Below, piece after piece: positions 33,068 to 41,757 of a stretch of DNA of 64,000 bases; positions within the stretch are counted from its first letter, which is position 1; the number at the start of each line of letters is the position of its first letter. Location of the stretch: the NCBI RefSeq assembly GCF_900148495.1, contig NZ_FTRU01000008.1, positions 434,001 through 498,000 of the forward strand, read 5' to 3'. The stretch comes from Negativibacillus massiliensis (GTDB lineage Bacteria; Bacillota; Clostridia; Oscillospirales; Ruminococcaceae). The notes beneath the pieces are model-generated. The model was not told the DNA's origin and did not search any database. It saw nothing but the letters and a program-made list of their open reading frames with translations. Position numbers and translations under genes: made by a program.

Positions 33068-34360
33068 ATGGCAGGTTATCGAAGAAAAAGCAAGAAAAGC
33101 GGACAATATTTTGCGGTTGGCTTTGCCGTTTTTCTTCTGGTTTATATCGGAAGTCAGCTGTGGGGATTTGCAAATATTAAGCTGAGAACAGAGCAGGTGC
33201 TGGACGACACCATTTATGATTTCGTTCGTGCCGAAGCAACGGTTTTTCGCAGTGAAGAAATCATCCCGCAGACGACAAGCGGTGTGACCGTGTATAACTA
33301 TGCGGACGGGGAAGAGGTAGCAAAAAATCAGCAGGTAGCGGCAGTCTATCAGGACAAAACCGTTTCCATGGTCAATAATCAGATTGAGCAGCTTCAGCAG
33401 GAGCTGGAATCTTTGAGCAAGGCGCAAACGGTAAAAGCGACCCGTTATTCTGCGGTTACAAATCTTTCCAGCCAGATCAATGATCAGGCCGGAAAGATTG
33501 TTGACTTTGCAGCAGATGGTGTCGTGGAAGGAATTGCCGAACAAAAGGAAGAGTTTGTCAGTCTGCTCAACCGAAAGAAGATTGCATTGGGTGAAGAGGA
33601 TACCTTTGCAGAGAGAATTACCCAGTTAAACTCAGAAATTGCATATCTGCAAAAGGCAAAGCAAAAGGAAAAAGGTGTTTCAATTGATGCGCCGGCAGCA
33701 GGATATTTCTGCAAAGAGGTGGATGGATACGAATCAATCCTGACCTCTGAAGCGCTGGAAGACATTGATTATGCAGGTTATCAGCAGATTGTTAGTCAGC
33801 AGCCGCAGGCCACTGGGAATACCGTAGGAAAAATTGTCAAGACCCATGTGTGGTATCTGGGAGTTGACCTGGAAAATTCGCAGGCACAAAAATTTGAGAT
33901 TGATGATAATGTAAAGATTGACTTTAAGTTTGCAAACGGACAAACAGTCGCGGCAAAAGTGGTGAACATTATACCGGATGAGGAAAGAAAAAATTCCGTC
34001 ATTATTTTTGAGTGTAAAGATATTACCGATCAGCTGCTCAATGTACGTAAGCAGAGTGTGGATATTATCTTCACCACCTATTCCGGATTGCGCATCAGCT
34101 CGAAGGCACTTTATCATGAACAGAATATACCAGGAGTTTATGTTCTGGATAAAACAACAATTCGTTTTAAACCAATTGAGATTATCAAAGATAACGGCAA
34201 CTACATCCTGTGTGAACCAAGAGCAGGAACGGACGATCAGCATACGCTCAATCGCCTGGACATGGTAATAACGGAAAGCGGCGGCATCGAGATGAAAGAT
34301 GGCGTACTTTTGGATGAAGATACCGTAAAAGGAGTGGAATCAAGCAATGCAAGCTCTTAA
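33068..34360 (+). CDS. HlyD-like membrane-anchored adaptor protein
   Basis: Protein of 430 aa with a very basic N-terminus (RRKSKKSG), one membrane segment at about residues 15-33 and an extracytoplasmic part. That part has a lipoyl/barrel-sandwich-like start (ATVFRSEEIIPQTTSGVTVYNYADGEEV), a coiled-coil near residues 95-205 (DKTVSMVNNQIEQLQQELES) and a beta-rich C-terminal half. This order resembles HlyD-type efflux adaptors, but no transporter gene is adjacent. It lies between hfq and yggS-sepF and overlaps yggS by 14 bases, so expression is coupled to division genes; a role at the cell envelope or septum is possible. Function is not known. Confidence 0.78.
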   Translation: MAGYRRKSKKSGQYFAVGFAVFLLVYIGSQLWGFANIKLRTEQVLDDTIYDFVRAEATVFRSEEIIPQTTSGVTVYNYADGEEVAKNQQVAAVYQDKTVSMVNNQIEQLQQELESLSKAQTVKATRYSAVTNLSSQINDQAGKIVDFAADGVVEGIAEQKEEFVSLLNRKKIALGEEDTFAERITQLNSEIAYLQKAKQKEKGVSIDAPAAGYFCKEVDGYESILTSEALEDIDYAGYQQIVSQQPQATGNTVGKIVKTHVWYLGVDLENSQAQKFEIDDNVKIDFKFANGQTVAAKVVNIIPDEERKNSVIIFECKDITDQLLNVRKQSVDIIFTTYSGLRISSKALYHEQNIPGVYVLDKTTIRFKPIEIIKDNGNYILCEPRAGTDDQHTLNRLDMVITESGGIEMKDGVLLDEDTVKGVESSNASS

Positions 34361-35096
34361 TGAAAATGTTCTTTCAGAAAATGTTCTTTCAGAACAGGAA
34401 GTAAAGCAGAATGTACAGCACATTATGGAAGAGGTTCGGCAGGCAGCTGTGTCAGCCGGACGTAATCCGGATGATGTACAGGTGATGGCTGTGACCAAAA
34501 CGGTTGACCCAGTATTGGTTAATGCAGCAATCGAACAGGGAATTACGCTCCTTGGTGAAAACAAAGCGCAGGAACTCTGTTCCAAATATGACAGCTATCA
34601 CAAAGAAGGCGTTTCGATCCATTTTATCGGACACCTTCAGACCAACAAGGTAAAACAAATTGTGGATAAGGTTTGCATGATCGAATCGGTAGACAGCATC
34701 AAACTTGCAAAAGAGATTGACAAGCATTGTGCTGCAATCGATAAGGTGATGGATGTACTCATCGAGGTCAATATCGGTAGAGAAGAAAACAAGACAGGCA
34801 TTTTCCCCGAGGAAGTTGAGCATTTATTGGAAGAAATTGCTAAATTAGAACACGTTCGTGTCCGCGGAATGATGACAATTCCGCCGGTATGCGAAAATAA
34901 AGAAGAAGTTTCGCAATATTTTTCCCGAATGAGCCAACTCTTTATTGACATAAAGCAAAAAAAATATGATAATATCAATATGGAAATTTTGTCTATGGGT
35001 ATGTCTGCTGATTATCCAACAGCAGTAAGATACGGTTCGAACATTGTTCGTATTGGCACAGCAATGTTTGGACAAAGGAATTATAAAAGGAGTTAA
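34347..35096 (+). CDS. YggS-family pyridoxal-phosphate homeostasis protein
   Basis: Fold-III PLP-binding protein of 249 aa (YggS/YlmE/PLPBP), thought to buffer PLP and amino-acid balance rather than catalyse a known reaction. The PLP lysine lies in VMAVTKTVDP; other family blocks are LLGENKAQEL, IHFIGHLQTNK, VNIGREENKTG, RGMMTIPP and LSMGMSADYPTAV. The extreme N-terminus contains a duplicated five-residue unit (NVLSE twice) caused by a 15-base tandem repeat. The start overlaps the previous gene by 14 bases, with AAAGGAG upstream. yggS-sepF-ylmH-divIVA is a conserved division-linked gene order in Firmicutes. Confidence 0.93.
   Translation: MQALNENVLSENVLSEQEVKQNVQHIMEEVRQAAVSAGRNPDDVQVMAVTKTVDPVLVNAAIEQGITLLGENKAQELCSKYDSYHKEGVSIHFIGHLQTNKVKQIVDKVCMIESVDSIKLAKEIDKHCAAIDKVMDVLIEVNIGREENKTGIFPEEVEHLLEEIAKLEHVRVRGMMTIPPVCENKEEVSQYFSRMSQLFIDIKQKKYDNINMEILSMGMSADYPTAVRYGSNIVRIGTAMFGQRNYKRS
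34362..34391 (+). repeat. 15-base tandem duplication inside yggS
   Basis: The unit GAAAATGTTCTTTCA occurs twice in a row, in frame, adding five residues to the N-terminus of YggS. Confidence 0.9.
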
Positions 35097-35104
35097 GTAA
35101 GATT

Positions 35105-35557
35105 ATGGCACTGAGGGACACATTGAGAAATCTGATCGGAATTCCGGAAAACGATTATGACAGCGAGTATGATGACGACATGCAGGCAGGAAATGTGGAA
35201 CAGGAAGAAGAGGAGCAGATGCCAAGCCCATCTCTTTCTTCTGACCGCAAACACAACAAGGTTGTTAACATCCATGCAACAACCCAGCTGGCGGTTGTAC
35301 TGGTAAAACCAGAACGCTATGAAGATGCGGCGTCTATCGCAGATCACCTCAACGCCAAAAAGACAGTTGTTCTGAATCTGGAGCAGACCAGCAAGGATGT
35401 TTCCAGACGACTGATCGATTTTCTTTGCGGAGTGGCATATGCCAACAACGGACAGATGAAGCGTGTAGCAAACAATACATACATCATTACCCCATATAAT
35501 GTTGACATTATGGGCGACCTGCTCGATGAGCTGGAAAATAACGGCGTAATCTTTTAA
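35105..35557 (+). CDS. sepF: Cell division protein SepF
   Basis: Z-ring membrane tether of Gram-positive bacteria, 150 aa. The N-terminal amphipathic membrane-targeting helix (MALRDTLRNLIGIPEND) is followed by an acidic linker rich in Glu and Asp, then the SepF domain (about residues 58-148) with VVLVKPERYEDAASIADHL, KKTVVLNLEQTSKDVSRRLIDF-type sequence and FLCGVAYANNGQMKRV. It polymerises on the membrane and binds the FtsZ tail. It starts 8 bases after yggS and is followed within 3 bases by ylmH, an operon layout typical for this gene. Confidence 0.93.
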   Translation: MALRDTLRNLIGIPENDYDSEYDDDMQAGNVEQEEEEQMPSPSLSSDRKHNKVVNIHATTQLAVVLVKPERYEDAASIADHLNAKKTVVLNLEQTSKDVSRRLIDFLCGVAYANNGQMKRVANNTYIITPYNVDIMGDLLDELENNGVIF

Positions 35558-35560
35558 TAG

Positions 35561-36391
35561 ATGAACCGCGCCGGACAAACACCGCGCATGGAAGCTGACA
35601 GGCTTTTTTGCGCACGAATTGAGGATATGGCACGGCAGGTGCAGCGAGACAACCTGCCGTGCTTTAGCCGTTTTTTTGATGAACGGGAACAAGCTTTGGC
35701 AAAAAGAGTTTTGAGGGAGATCTCTTTTCCTCAAAATCAGTTTTTCTTCTGGACAGGATTTGACCAGGAGGAAGAACCTTCTGTCACAAAAGCAGTTGGA
35801 AGACGAATGCTGGGATTGTTTCCTGATTATCTTTCTCTTGATTTGGGGATGGATGTTTCCATCTGGAAAGAACAGTTTCCAATTAGTACAGTTGCGCTTT
35901 TTTATCGTAAACAGGATGCACTGACCCATCGGGATATTTTAGGTTCTTTGATGGGACTGAATATCAAGCGGGAGCTGATTGGAGAAATTTTAACCGCAGA
36001 AGATTTTGCGGTGATCTTTTGCACCCAGACAGCCCAGCAGATTATTTTATCTGAGCTGGAAAGGGTGGGAAAGGCTGGCATTAAAAAAGAACAGGGATAT
36101 ACCGGTCCTTTGCCGAAAGCGTACCGTCTGGAATATCAAAGCGGAACGGTAAGCTCTTTTCGGTTGGACTGTATAGTTTCGCTGGCAATCAATGCAAGCC
36201 GTGAAAAAAGTGCGGGCCTGATTGAAAGCGGGCTTGTTAACCTGAACTTTTTTGAAGAGACAAAAATCTCCCGGGAAGTAAAAGAAGGAGATATTCTTTC
36301 TATCCGTGGCTATGGGCGATTTGTTTTAACACAGGTCGGTTCCTTAAGCAAGAAGGGAAGAATTCACCTGACCATCGGGAAATATGTTTAG
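35561..36391 (+). CDS. ylmH: YlmH-family S4-domain RNA-binding protein
   Basis: RNA-binding protein of 276 aa. The N-terminal two-thirds have a YlmH-type alpha/beta region (KRVLREISFPQNQFFFWTGF) containing GSLMGLNIKRELIGEI and DFAVIFCTQ; the C-terminal S4 domain starts about residue 190 (LDCIVSLAINASREKSAGLI) and ends in KEGDILSIRGYGRFVL. YlmH homologs bind the ribosome and have recently been linked to ribosome rescue and quality control; division phenotypes are also reported. The start lies 3 bases after the sepF stop with a poor RBS, so it depends on translational coupling. Confidence 0.9.
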   Translation: MNRAGQTPRMEADRLFCARIEDMARQVQRDNLPCFSRFFDEREQALAKRVLREISFPQNQFFFWTGFDQEEEPSVTKAVGRRMLGLFPDYLSLDLGMDVSIWKEQFPISTVALFYRKQDALTHRDILGSLMGLNIKRELIGEILTAEDFAVIFCTQTAQQIILSELERVGKAGIKKEQGYTGPLPKAYRLEYQSGTVSSFRLDCIVSLAINASREKSAGLIESGLVNLNFFEETKISREVKEGDILSIRGYGRFVLTQVGSLSKKGRIHLTIGKYV

Positions 36392-36448
36392 AAAAATACA
36401 GAGGAAAACCCTCGATACGATAAAACCGGCAAAAGGGAGGTATCTTGT

Positions 36449-37318
36449 ATGTTGACTCCGGAGACAATTGCCTCCAGACGTTTTGACAAACAGATGGGCG
36501 GCTACAAGCAGGATGAAGTAGAGATATTTTTGCAGCAGGTAGCGGCAGAATATGCAAAACTTCTGGCTGAAAAGGAAGAACTGGAACAAAAGATTGAGGT
36601 TCTGGCGGATAAGGTCGAGCAGTATCGCGAGGACGAAGACAGTCTGCGCAGTGCTTTGATTGGTGCACAGAAGCTGGGCGACAGCGTAATCCGTGAATCC
36701 AAGGCAAAAGCAGATTATATTGTTCGGGAAGCAAAGGATAAGGCAGACCGAATTTTGGAAAATGCACAGAAGAGCATCGAAAAGGAACAGATGGCTCTGA
36801 TTAAGATGCAGAAGGAAGTTACCAAGTTTAAAAACAGATTGCTGACCTTGTACAGACAGCATCTGGAAATGATCAGTGCGCTTCCGGAATATGACGATGA
36901 GGAACCAAAAGAAAATCCGCAGCAGGAACAGAGCCGTCCGGAAACCTCCCGTCAGGAGCCAATGACCGAGGAACTGGAGAACACAGAACCAGCAGCACAG
37001 CTGGAAAAATCTGAAGCAGTACCTCAGGAAAACGGATTTGGAACAGAAGAGAGCATGATTGATTTTACATCAGCGCTGGATAACATGGAGGAGACAACCT
37101 CCTTTGCAGCAGTGGGAGCAAGAAATGCACCTGCTCCAGCAGCACAGCATCCGCAGCGGACACAGCCTTCGCAGGGATATTCTCCATTTGGCGGAGCATC
37201 ATCTTCCGCGCCGGAATCCAAATTCGGTCCACTCAAATTCGGTGAAGGATTTGATGTGGAGCGTGACAGCACAGCTAAAAATGGCAGCGGACTGTTTTCC
37301 AGAAAGAAACATCGATAA
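36449..37318 (+). CDS. divIVA: DivIVA domain protein
   Basis: Membrane-curvature-sensing coiled-coil protein of 289 aa. The N-terminal membrane-binding segment MLTPETIASRRFDKQMGGYK leads into YKQDEVEIFL and a long coiled-coil up to about residue 145. The C-terminal half is a disordered Glu/Gln/Pro/Ala-rich tail ending FSRKKHR, and is longer than in the Bacillus protein (164 aa). It recruits other proteins to poles and septum. AAAGGGAGG lies 8 bases before the ATG. It stands between ylmH and ileS, the standard order. Confidence 0.92.
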   Translation: MLTPETIASRRFDKQMGGYKQDEVEIFLQQVAAEYAKLLAEKEELEQKIEVLADKVEQYREDEDSLRSALIGAQKLGDSVIRESKAKADYIVREAKDKADRILENAQKSIEKEQMALIKMQKEVTKFKNRLLTLYRQHLEMISALPEYDDEEPKENPQQEQSRPETSRQEPMTEELENTEPAAQLEKSEAVPQENGFGTEESMIDFTSALDNMEETTSFAAVGARNAPAPAAQHPQRTQPSQGYSPFGGASSSAPESKFGPLKFGEGFDVERDSTAKNGSGLFSRKKHR

Positions 37319-37368
37319 GATTTCCAGATTTTACTGGGTTTTATAAAAAATAAGAGGAGAGAATGTTC

Positions 37369-40155
37369 ATGGCTCAGGATTATAACAATACCCTGAATCT
37401 GCCGGTAACGGAGTTTAACATGAGAGGTGCGCTGCCACAGCGTGAACCTGCATGGGTGGAAGAATGGGAAGAAAAGAAACTGTACGATAAAATGATCAAA
37501 AACAACGAGGGTAAACCGCAGTATATTCTGCACGATGGCCCTCCGTATGCAAATGGCGATATTCATCTTGGAACCGCACTCAACAAGGTGCTCAAGGACT
37601 TTATCATCCGCCAGAAAAATATGAGCGGATATCAGGCTCCATACGTTCCAGGATGGGATACCCACGGTCTGCCAATTGAGCTGAAAGCAAGAAAGAAAGC
37701 TGGCGTTACCAGCGATATCAGCCCTGTTGAACTGAGAAAGATCTGTAAAGAATTTGCACTGCACTATCTGGATACTCAGAGAACACAGTTTAAACGTCTG
37801 GGTATTCTGGGTGAATGGGACAACCCATACATGACTCTCAAACCGGAATTTGAGGCAAAACAGATCGAAATCTTCGGAAACATGGCTCAGAAAGGCTATG
37901 TTTACAAGGGCCTCAAACCAGTTTACTGGTGCCCTGACTGTAACACTGCACTGGCAGAAGCTGAAATTGAGTACGAAGAAGATCCTTGCTTCTCCATCTA
38001 TGTAAAATTTGCAGTAAAAGATGACAAAGGTAAACTGGCTGCTCTGGGCGTTGATCCTGCAAAGACCTTCTTTGTAATCTGGACCACAACTACCTGGACT
38101 CTGCCGGGCAACATGGCAATCTGCCTTGGTCCTGACTATGAATACTGCGCAGTAAAAGCAAACGGCGAATACTACATCATGGCAAAAGAGCTTGCTCCTG
38201 CTGCAATGGAAGCTGCATCCATCAGTGATTATGAACTGATCGGTTCGGTAACTGGTAAAGATCTGGAGTACATCGTTTGCCAGCATCCATTCCTTGATCG
38301 TGATTCTCTGGTTATTGTCGGCGATCACGTTACACTGGATTCCGGTACAGGATGCGTTCATACCGCTCCTGGACACGGTGTAGAGGACTTTGAAGTCTGC
38401 GTTAACCATTATCCTGAAATTTCCATCGTCGTTCCTGTTGACAACGAAGGCCGCCTGACCAAGGAAGCCGGCGAATTTGCAGGACTCAAGACCGATGATG
38501 CAAATAAAGCAATCGCAAAGAAACTGGAAGAAACCGGAAACATGTTTGCGGTTCAGAAGATTGTCCATCAGTATCCACACTGCTGGAGATGTAAACATCC
38601 AATCATCTATCGTGCAACAGAACAGTGGTTCTGCTCGGTTGATGACTTTAAAGCAGATGCAGTAAAAGCAATTGAAGGCATCAAATGGATTCCTTCCTGG
38701 GGCGAAGGCCGCATCAAGAACATGGTAACCGACCGCTCCGACTGGTGTATCTCCCGTCAGAGACTGTGGGGTGTTCCAATCCCGATCTTCTACTGCGAAG
38801 AATGCGGTGAGTTCCACATTGACGACGCTTCCATCAAAGCAGTATCTGACCTGTTCCGCAAAGAAGGCTCCGATGCATGGTGGACCCATGAAGCAAATGA
38901 AATCCTGCCAGCAGGTACAAAATGTAAGAAGTGCGGCTGTGAAAAATTCAGAAAAGAAACCGATATCATGGACGTATGGTTCGATTCCGGTTCTTCTCAC
39001 GCAGCAGTTCTGATGGGCAGAGATAATCTCAGATGGCCAGCTGACCTTTATCTGGAAGGTGCTGACCAGTACAGAGGCTGGTTCCAGTCCTCGCTGCTGA
39101 CCTCTGTTGCATGGAAAGGTGTTGCTCCATACAAGGCAGTCTGCACCCATGGCTGGGTTGTTGACGCACAGGGCAAGACCATGCACAAATCTCTGGGCAA
39201 CGGTATTGCACCGGAAGAAATCACTGAAAAATTCGGTGCAGACATCCTGCGTCTGTGGGTTGCTTCTTCTGACTATCATGCAGATATCCGCGTTTCCAAC
39301 GATATCTTAAAACAGCTTTCTGAAGTTTACAGAAAGATCCGTAACACCGCACGTTATATTCTGGGTAACCTTTATGACTTTAACCCGGATACCGATTCTG
39401 TTTCGGACGATCAGCTGGAAGAACTGGATCGCTGGGCTCTGGCAAGAATGGATGAGGTTGCAAAAGAATGCAACGAAGCTTATGATGAGTTTGAGTTCCA
39501 TCTGGTTTATTATGCAATCCGCAACTTCTGCACCATTGACCTGTCCAACTTCTATCTGGATATCATCAAGGACAGACTGTATGTTGAAAAACCAGACTCT
39601 GTATCCAGATGTGCAGCTCAGACCGCTATCTACCGCATCCTGCGCGATATGACTCTGGTATTTGCTCCAATCCTTGCATTCACCTGCGAAGAGATCTGGG
39701 CTAACCTGCCAAAATCCAAAGATCACAATCCGGAAGCTTGCGTATTCAACGAAATGCCAAAAGGCAGCAAAGGTGATGAAACTGCTGAATTTATGGCAAA
39801 ATGGGAGCGAATCCGCAATATCCGCGATGACGTCAACAAAGCACTGGAGAATGCAAGAAACCAGAAAGTAATCGGTAAATCTCTGGAAGCAATGCTGACA
39901 CTGAAAGCTGACGGCGAACTGTATGACTTCCTCAAAGCAAATGAGGCAGTTCTGGAGCCAGTATTCATCGTAAGCCAGGTTGTTCTGGAAAAAGGTGAAG
40001 TTGCTGCTGCTACCGGAGAGGTAGAAGGTCTTCAGGTAACCGTTTCCAAAGCACACGGCGAAAAATGTGAACGCTGCTGGGCTTACAGCGATACAGTTGG
40101 CAAAGATGAAAAACATCCAACCCTCTGTGCACGTTGTGCAGCTATTATAGGCTAA
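37369..40155 (+). CDS. ileS: Isoleucine-tRNA ligase
   Basis: Class I aminoacyl-tRNA synthetase charging tRNA-Ile, 928 aa. The HIGH-type motif is in PPYANGDIHLG, the editing CP1 domain holds TTTWTLPGNMAICLGPDYEY-type sequence, and the KMSKS-type motif reads TMHKSLGN in AQGKTMHKSLGN. The C-terminal zinc finger has CERCWAY and LCARC. ATG 37369 is chosen because AAGAGGAGA ends 8 bases upstream; another ATG two codons earlier is too close to the RBS. Unlike many Firmicute ileS genes it has no T-box leader; only 44 bases separate it from divIVA, so it follows the division operon. Confidence 0.96.
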   Translation: MAQDYNNTLNLPVTEFNMRGALPQREPAWVEEWEEKKLYDKMIKNNEGKPQYILHDGPPYANGDIHLGTALNKVLKDFIIRQKNMSGYQAPYVPGWDTHGLPIELKARKKAGVTSDISPVELRKICKEFALHYLDTQRTQFKRLGILGEWDNPYMTLKPEFEAKQIEIFGNMAQKGYVYKGLKPVYWCPDCNTALAEAEIEYEEDPCFSIYVKFAVKDDKGKLAALGVDPAKTFFVIWTTTTWTLPGNMAICLGPDYEYCAVKANGEYYIMAKELAPAAMEAASISDYELIGSVTGKDLEYIVCQHPFLDRDSLVIVGDHVTLDSGTGCVHTAPGHGVEDFEVCVNHYPEISIVVPVDNEGRLTKEAGEFAGLKTDDANKAIAKKLEETGNMFAVQKIVHQYPHCWRCKHPIIYRATEQWFCSVDDFKADAVKAIEGIKWIPSWGEGRIKNMVTDRSDWCISRQRLWGVPIPIFYCEECGEFHIDDASIKAVSDLFRKEGSDAWWTHEANEILPAGTKCKKCGCEKFRKETDIMDVWFDSGSSHAAVLMGRDNLRWPADLYLEGADQYRGWFQSSLLTSVAWKGVAPYKAVCTHGWVVDAQGKTMHKSLGNGIAPEEITEKFGADILRLWVASSDYHADIRVSNDILKQLSEVYRKIRNTARYILGNLYDFNPDTDSVSDDQLEELDRWALARMDEVAKECNEAYDEFEFHLVYYAIRNFCTIDLSNFYLDIIKDRLYVEKPDSVSRCAAQTAIYRILRDMTLVFAPILAFTCEEIWANLPKSKDHNPEACVFNEMPKGSKGDETAEFMAKWERIRNIRDDVNKALENARNQKVIGKSLEAMLTLKADGELYDFLKANEAVLEPVFIVSQVVLEKGEVAAATGEVEGLQVTVSKAHGEKCERCWAYSDTVGKDEKHPTLCARCAAIIG

Positions 40156-40164
40156 GATTGATAC

Positions 40165-40203
40165 TGCGGTGCAGGAAACAGATCTTCCTGCACCGCTTTT
40201 TGT
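40165..40203 (+). terminator. Intrinsic terminator between ileS and lspA
   Basis: Stem GCGGTGCAGGAA / TTCCTGCACCGC with an ACAGATC loop and TTTTT. Confidence 0.9.
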
Positions 40204-40247
40204 GTTGTAGCAGAGGATGTTTGAACAGGAATGAAGGGAGGAATCCT

Positions 40248-40751
40248 ATGTTAAACTATATCTGGTTGGGAATTGCAGCGCTGCTTGTTGCAGCCGATCA
40301 ATTTGTAAAATTCTGGGCAGAAAGCTCGCTCAGTCAGGTCGATACCATCGCGCTGATTCCAGGCGTTTTCCACCTGACCTATGTGCAGAACTTTGGTGCA
40401 GCATTCAGCACACTGCAAAATCAAAGAATCCTGCTTGTATTGGGTACCTCGATTTTGCTGGTTTTGATTTTGATTCTGCTTTTGATGCAGAAGATCCGTT
40501 CCCCATGGCTGGTATCCAGCTGGAGCCTGATTCTGGCAGGTGGTCTTGGCAACCTGATTGATCGTATTTTCCGCACAGGCGGTTATGTTGTGGACCTGTT
40601 TGATTTTCGTTTGATTAACTTTCCTGTCTTTAACGTAGCGGATATCTGCGTCTGCTGCGGAACAGGGCTGCTGCTGATCTATATTCTGTTTATTGAGCGA
40701 AAAGAGCATCATCGCTTCGAGATTCGTCAGGAGGTCAAAAAATATGAGTAG
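40248..40751 (+). CDS. lspA: Lipoprotein signal peptidase (signal peptidase II)
   Basis: Membrane aspartyl protease of 167 aa that cuts lipoprotein signals before the lipidated Cys; it would process the seven lipoproteins at the start of the window. Four membrane segments are evident. The catalytic Asp pair lies in GNLIDRIF and NVADICVC, and NFGAAFS is the conserved active-site strand. I start at ATG 40248 with AAGGGAGG 6 bases upstream; a longer frame runs back through the ileS terminator and is rejected. It overlaps rluD by 8 bases. Confidence 0.95.
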   Translation: MLNYIWLGIAALLVAADQFVKFWAESSLSQVDTIALIPGVFHLTYVQNFGAAFSTLQNQRILLVLGTSILLVLILILLLMQKIRSPWLVSSWSLILAGGLGNLIDRIFRTGGYVVDLFDFRLINFPVFNVADICVCCGTGLLLIYILFIERKEHHRFEIRQEVKKYE

Positions 40752-41757
40752 CCCTCTTTGTCTGCCGGTAGAAGAGCAGCAAAACGGAGAGCGAATCGAT
40801 AAGTTTTTGCAGGAATCCATTCCGGGGATGAGCCGGAGCCAGGCGCAGAAATGGATTACGCAGGGTTTTGTGAAAATCGGAGAGAAACAGGCAGGTAAAA
40901 ATGATAAGCTCAAATCTGGAATGAGCATTTTTGTCATCCTGCCCGAATCAGCTGAGGACGCAGATGGAGAGATTGACTGGGAAGCAGTGCTGCATCCTGT
41001 CTGTGAGCCAAAACCAAGCAATATTCCACTGGATATTGTATATGAGGATGAACATCTCCTGGTCGTCAATAAGCCCAAAGATATGGTGGTCCATCCGGGA
41101 GCAGGAAACGAAGAGGATACATTGGTTAATGCGCTTCTCTATCACTGTGATGGAAAGCTTGCAACCTGCAACGGAATAGAACGGCAGGGAATCGTGCATC
41201 GTATCGATAAGGATACCAGCGGGCTTTTGGTCTGTGCAAAGGACGATGAAACTTACCGGGGATTAAGCCAGCAGATCCAGGCGCATACCGTCGACCGTTT
41301 TTATGAAACGGTAGTTTACGGAAATGTTAAAGAGGAAGAGGGAACCATCGATCTTCCGATCGGCAGAAGTGCCAAGGAACGCAAAAAGATGGCAGTACGA
41401 AACGATTGCCGACAGCCGGATGGAAGCCTGATTGGGGCAAAAGAAGCGGTTACACACTATCAGGTCATCCGCCGTTATGATGGATTTACCCATCTGCGCT
41501 GCAAATTGGAAACAGGGCGTACCCATCAGATTCGCGTTCATCTGTCCTATCTGGGCTATCCGGTTGCAGGGGATGAGGTATATGGGCCGAAGAAAGCCAT
41601 CAAACGATTGAATGGACAGTGCCTGCATGCCAGAGCACTGGGATTTGACCATCCGATCACCGGAGAACACCTTTATTTTGAATCGCCGCTTCCGGAATAT
41701 TTTACCGGATTTTTAAAGACACTAAAACCAAAAGAGGAGGACGATTCCGATGAATAA
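40744..41757 (+). CDS. RluA/RluD-family 23S rRNA pseudouridine synthase
   Basis: Pseudouridine synthase of 337 aa. An N-terminal S4 domain (ERIDKFLQESIPGMSRSQAQ) is followed by the catalytic domain with HRIDKDTSGLLVCAK, where the Asp of RIDKDTSG is catalytic, and by the C-terminal GRTHQIRVHL motif. It most probably modifies the helix 69 uridines of 23S rRNA like RluD; the exact target cannot be told from sequence. ATG 40744 overlaps the lspA stop and has CAGGAGG upstream. The lspA-rluD pair is common in Firmicutes. It overlaps the next gene by 8 bases. Confidence 0.93.
   Translation: MSSPLCLPVEEQQNGERIDKFLQESIPGMSRSQAQKWITQGFVKIGEKQAGKNDKLKSGMSIFVILPESAEDADGEIDWEAVLHPVCEPKPSNIPLDIVYEDEHLLVVNKPKDMVVHPGAGNEEDTLVNALLYHCDGKLATCNGIERQGIVHRIDKDTSGLLVCAKDDETYRGLSQQIQAHTVDRFYETVVYGNVKEEEGTIDLPIGRSAKERKKMAVRNDCRQPDGSLIGAKEAVTHYQVIRRYDGFTHLRCKLETGRTHQIRVHLSYLGYPVAGDEVYGPKKAIKRLNGQCLHARALGFDHPITGEHLYFESPLPEYFTGFLKTLKPKEEDDSDE

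Noticed and set aside
37319-37368. T-box riboswitch before ileS
   Set aside because: Only 50 bases separate divIVA and ileS, and no AGGGTGGNACCGCG-type motif is present there or in any leader I read.
39181-39207. Altered KMSKS box (TMHKS) in IleS as a sign of inactivity
   Set aside because: I recall similar MHKSLGN forms in other clostridial IleS proteins, and all other motifs are intact, so it is treated as normal variation.
37024-39279. A 751-codon antisense frame across divIVA and ileS
   Set aside because: It overlaps two clearly real genes, has no RBS and no recognisable family; it is a shadow of ileS codon bias.
40134-40247. A 38-residue N-terminal extension of LspA
   Set aside because: It reads through the ileS terminator and is not membrane-like; the ATG at 40248 has AAGGGAGG upstream.
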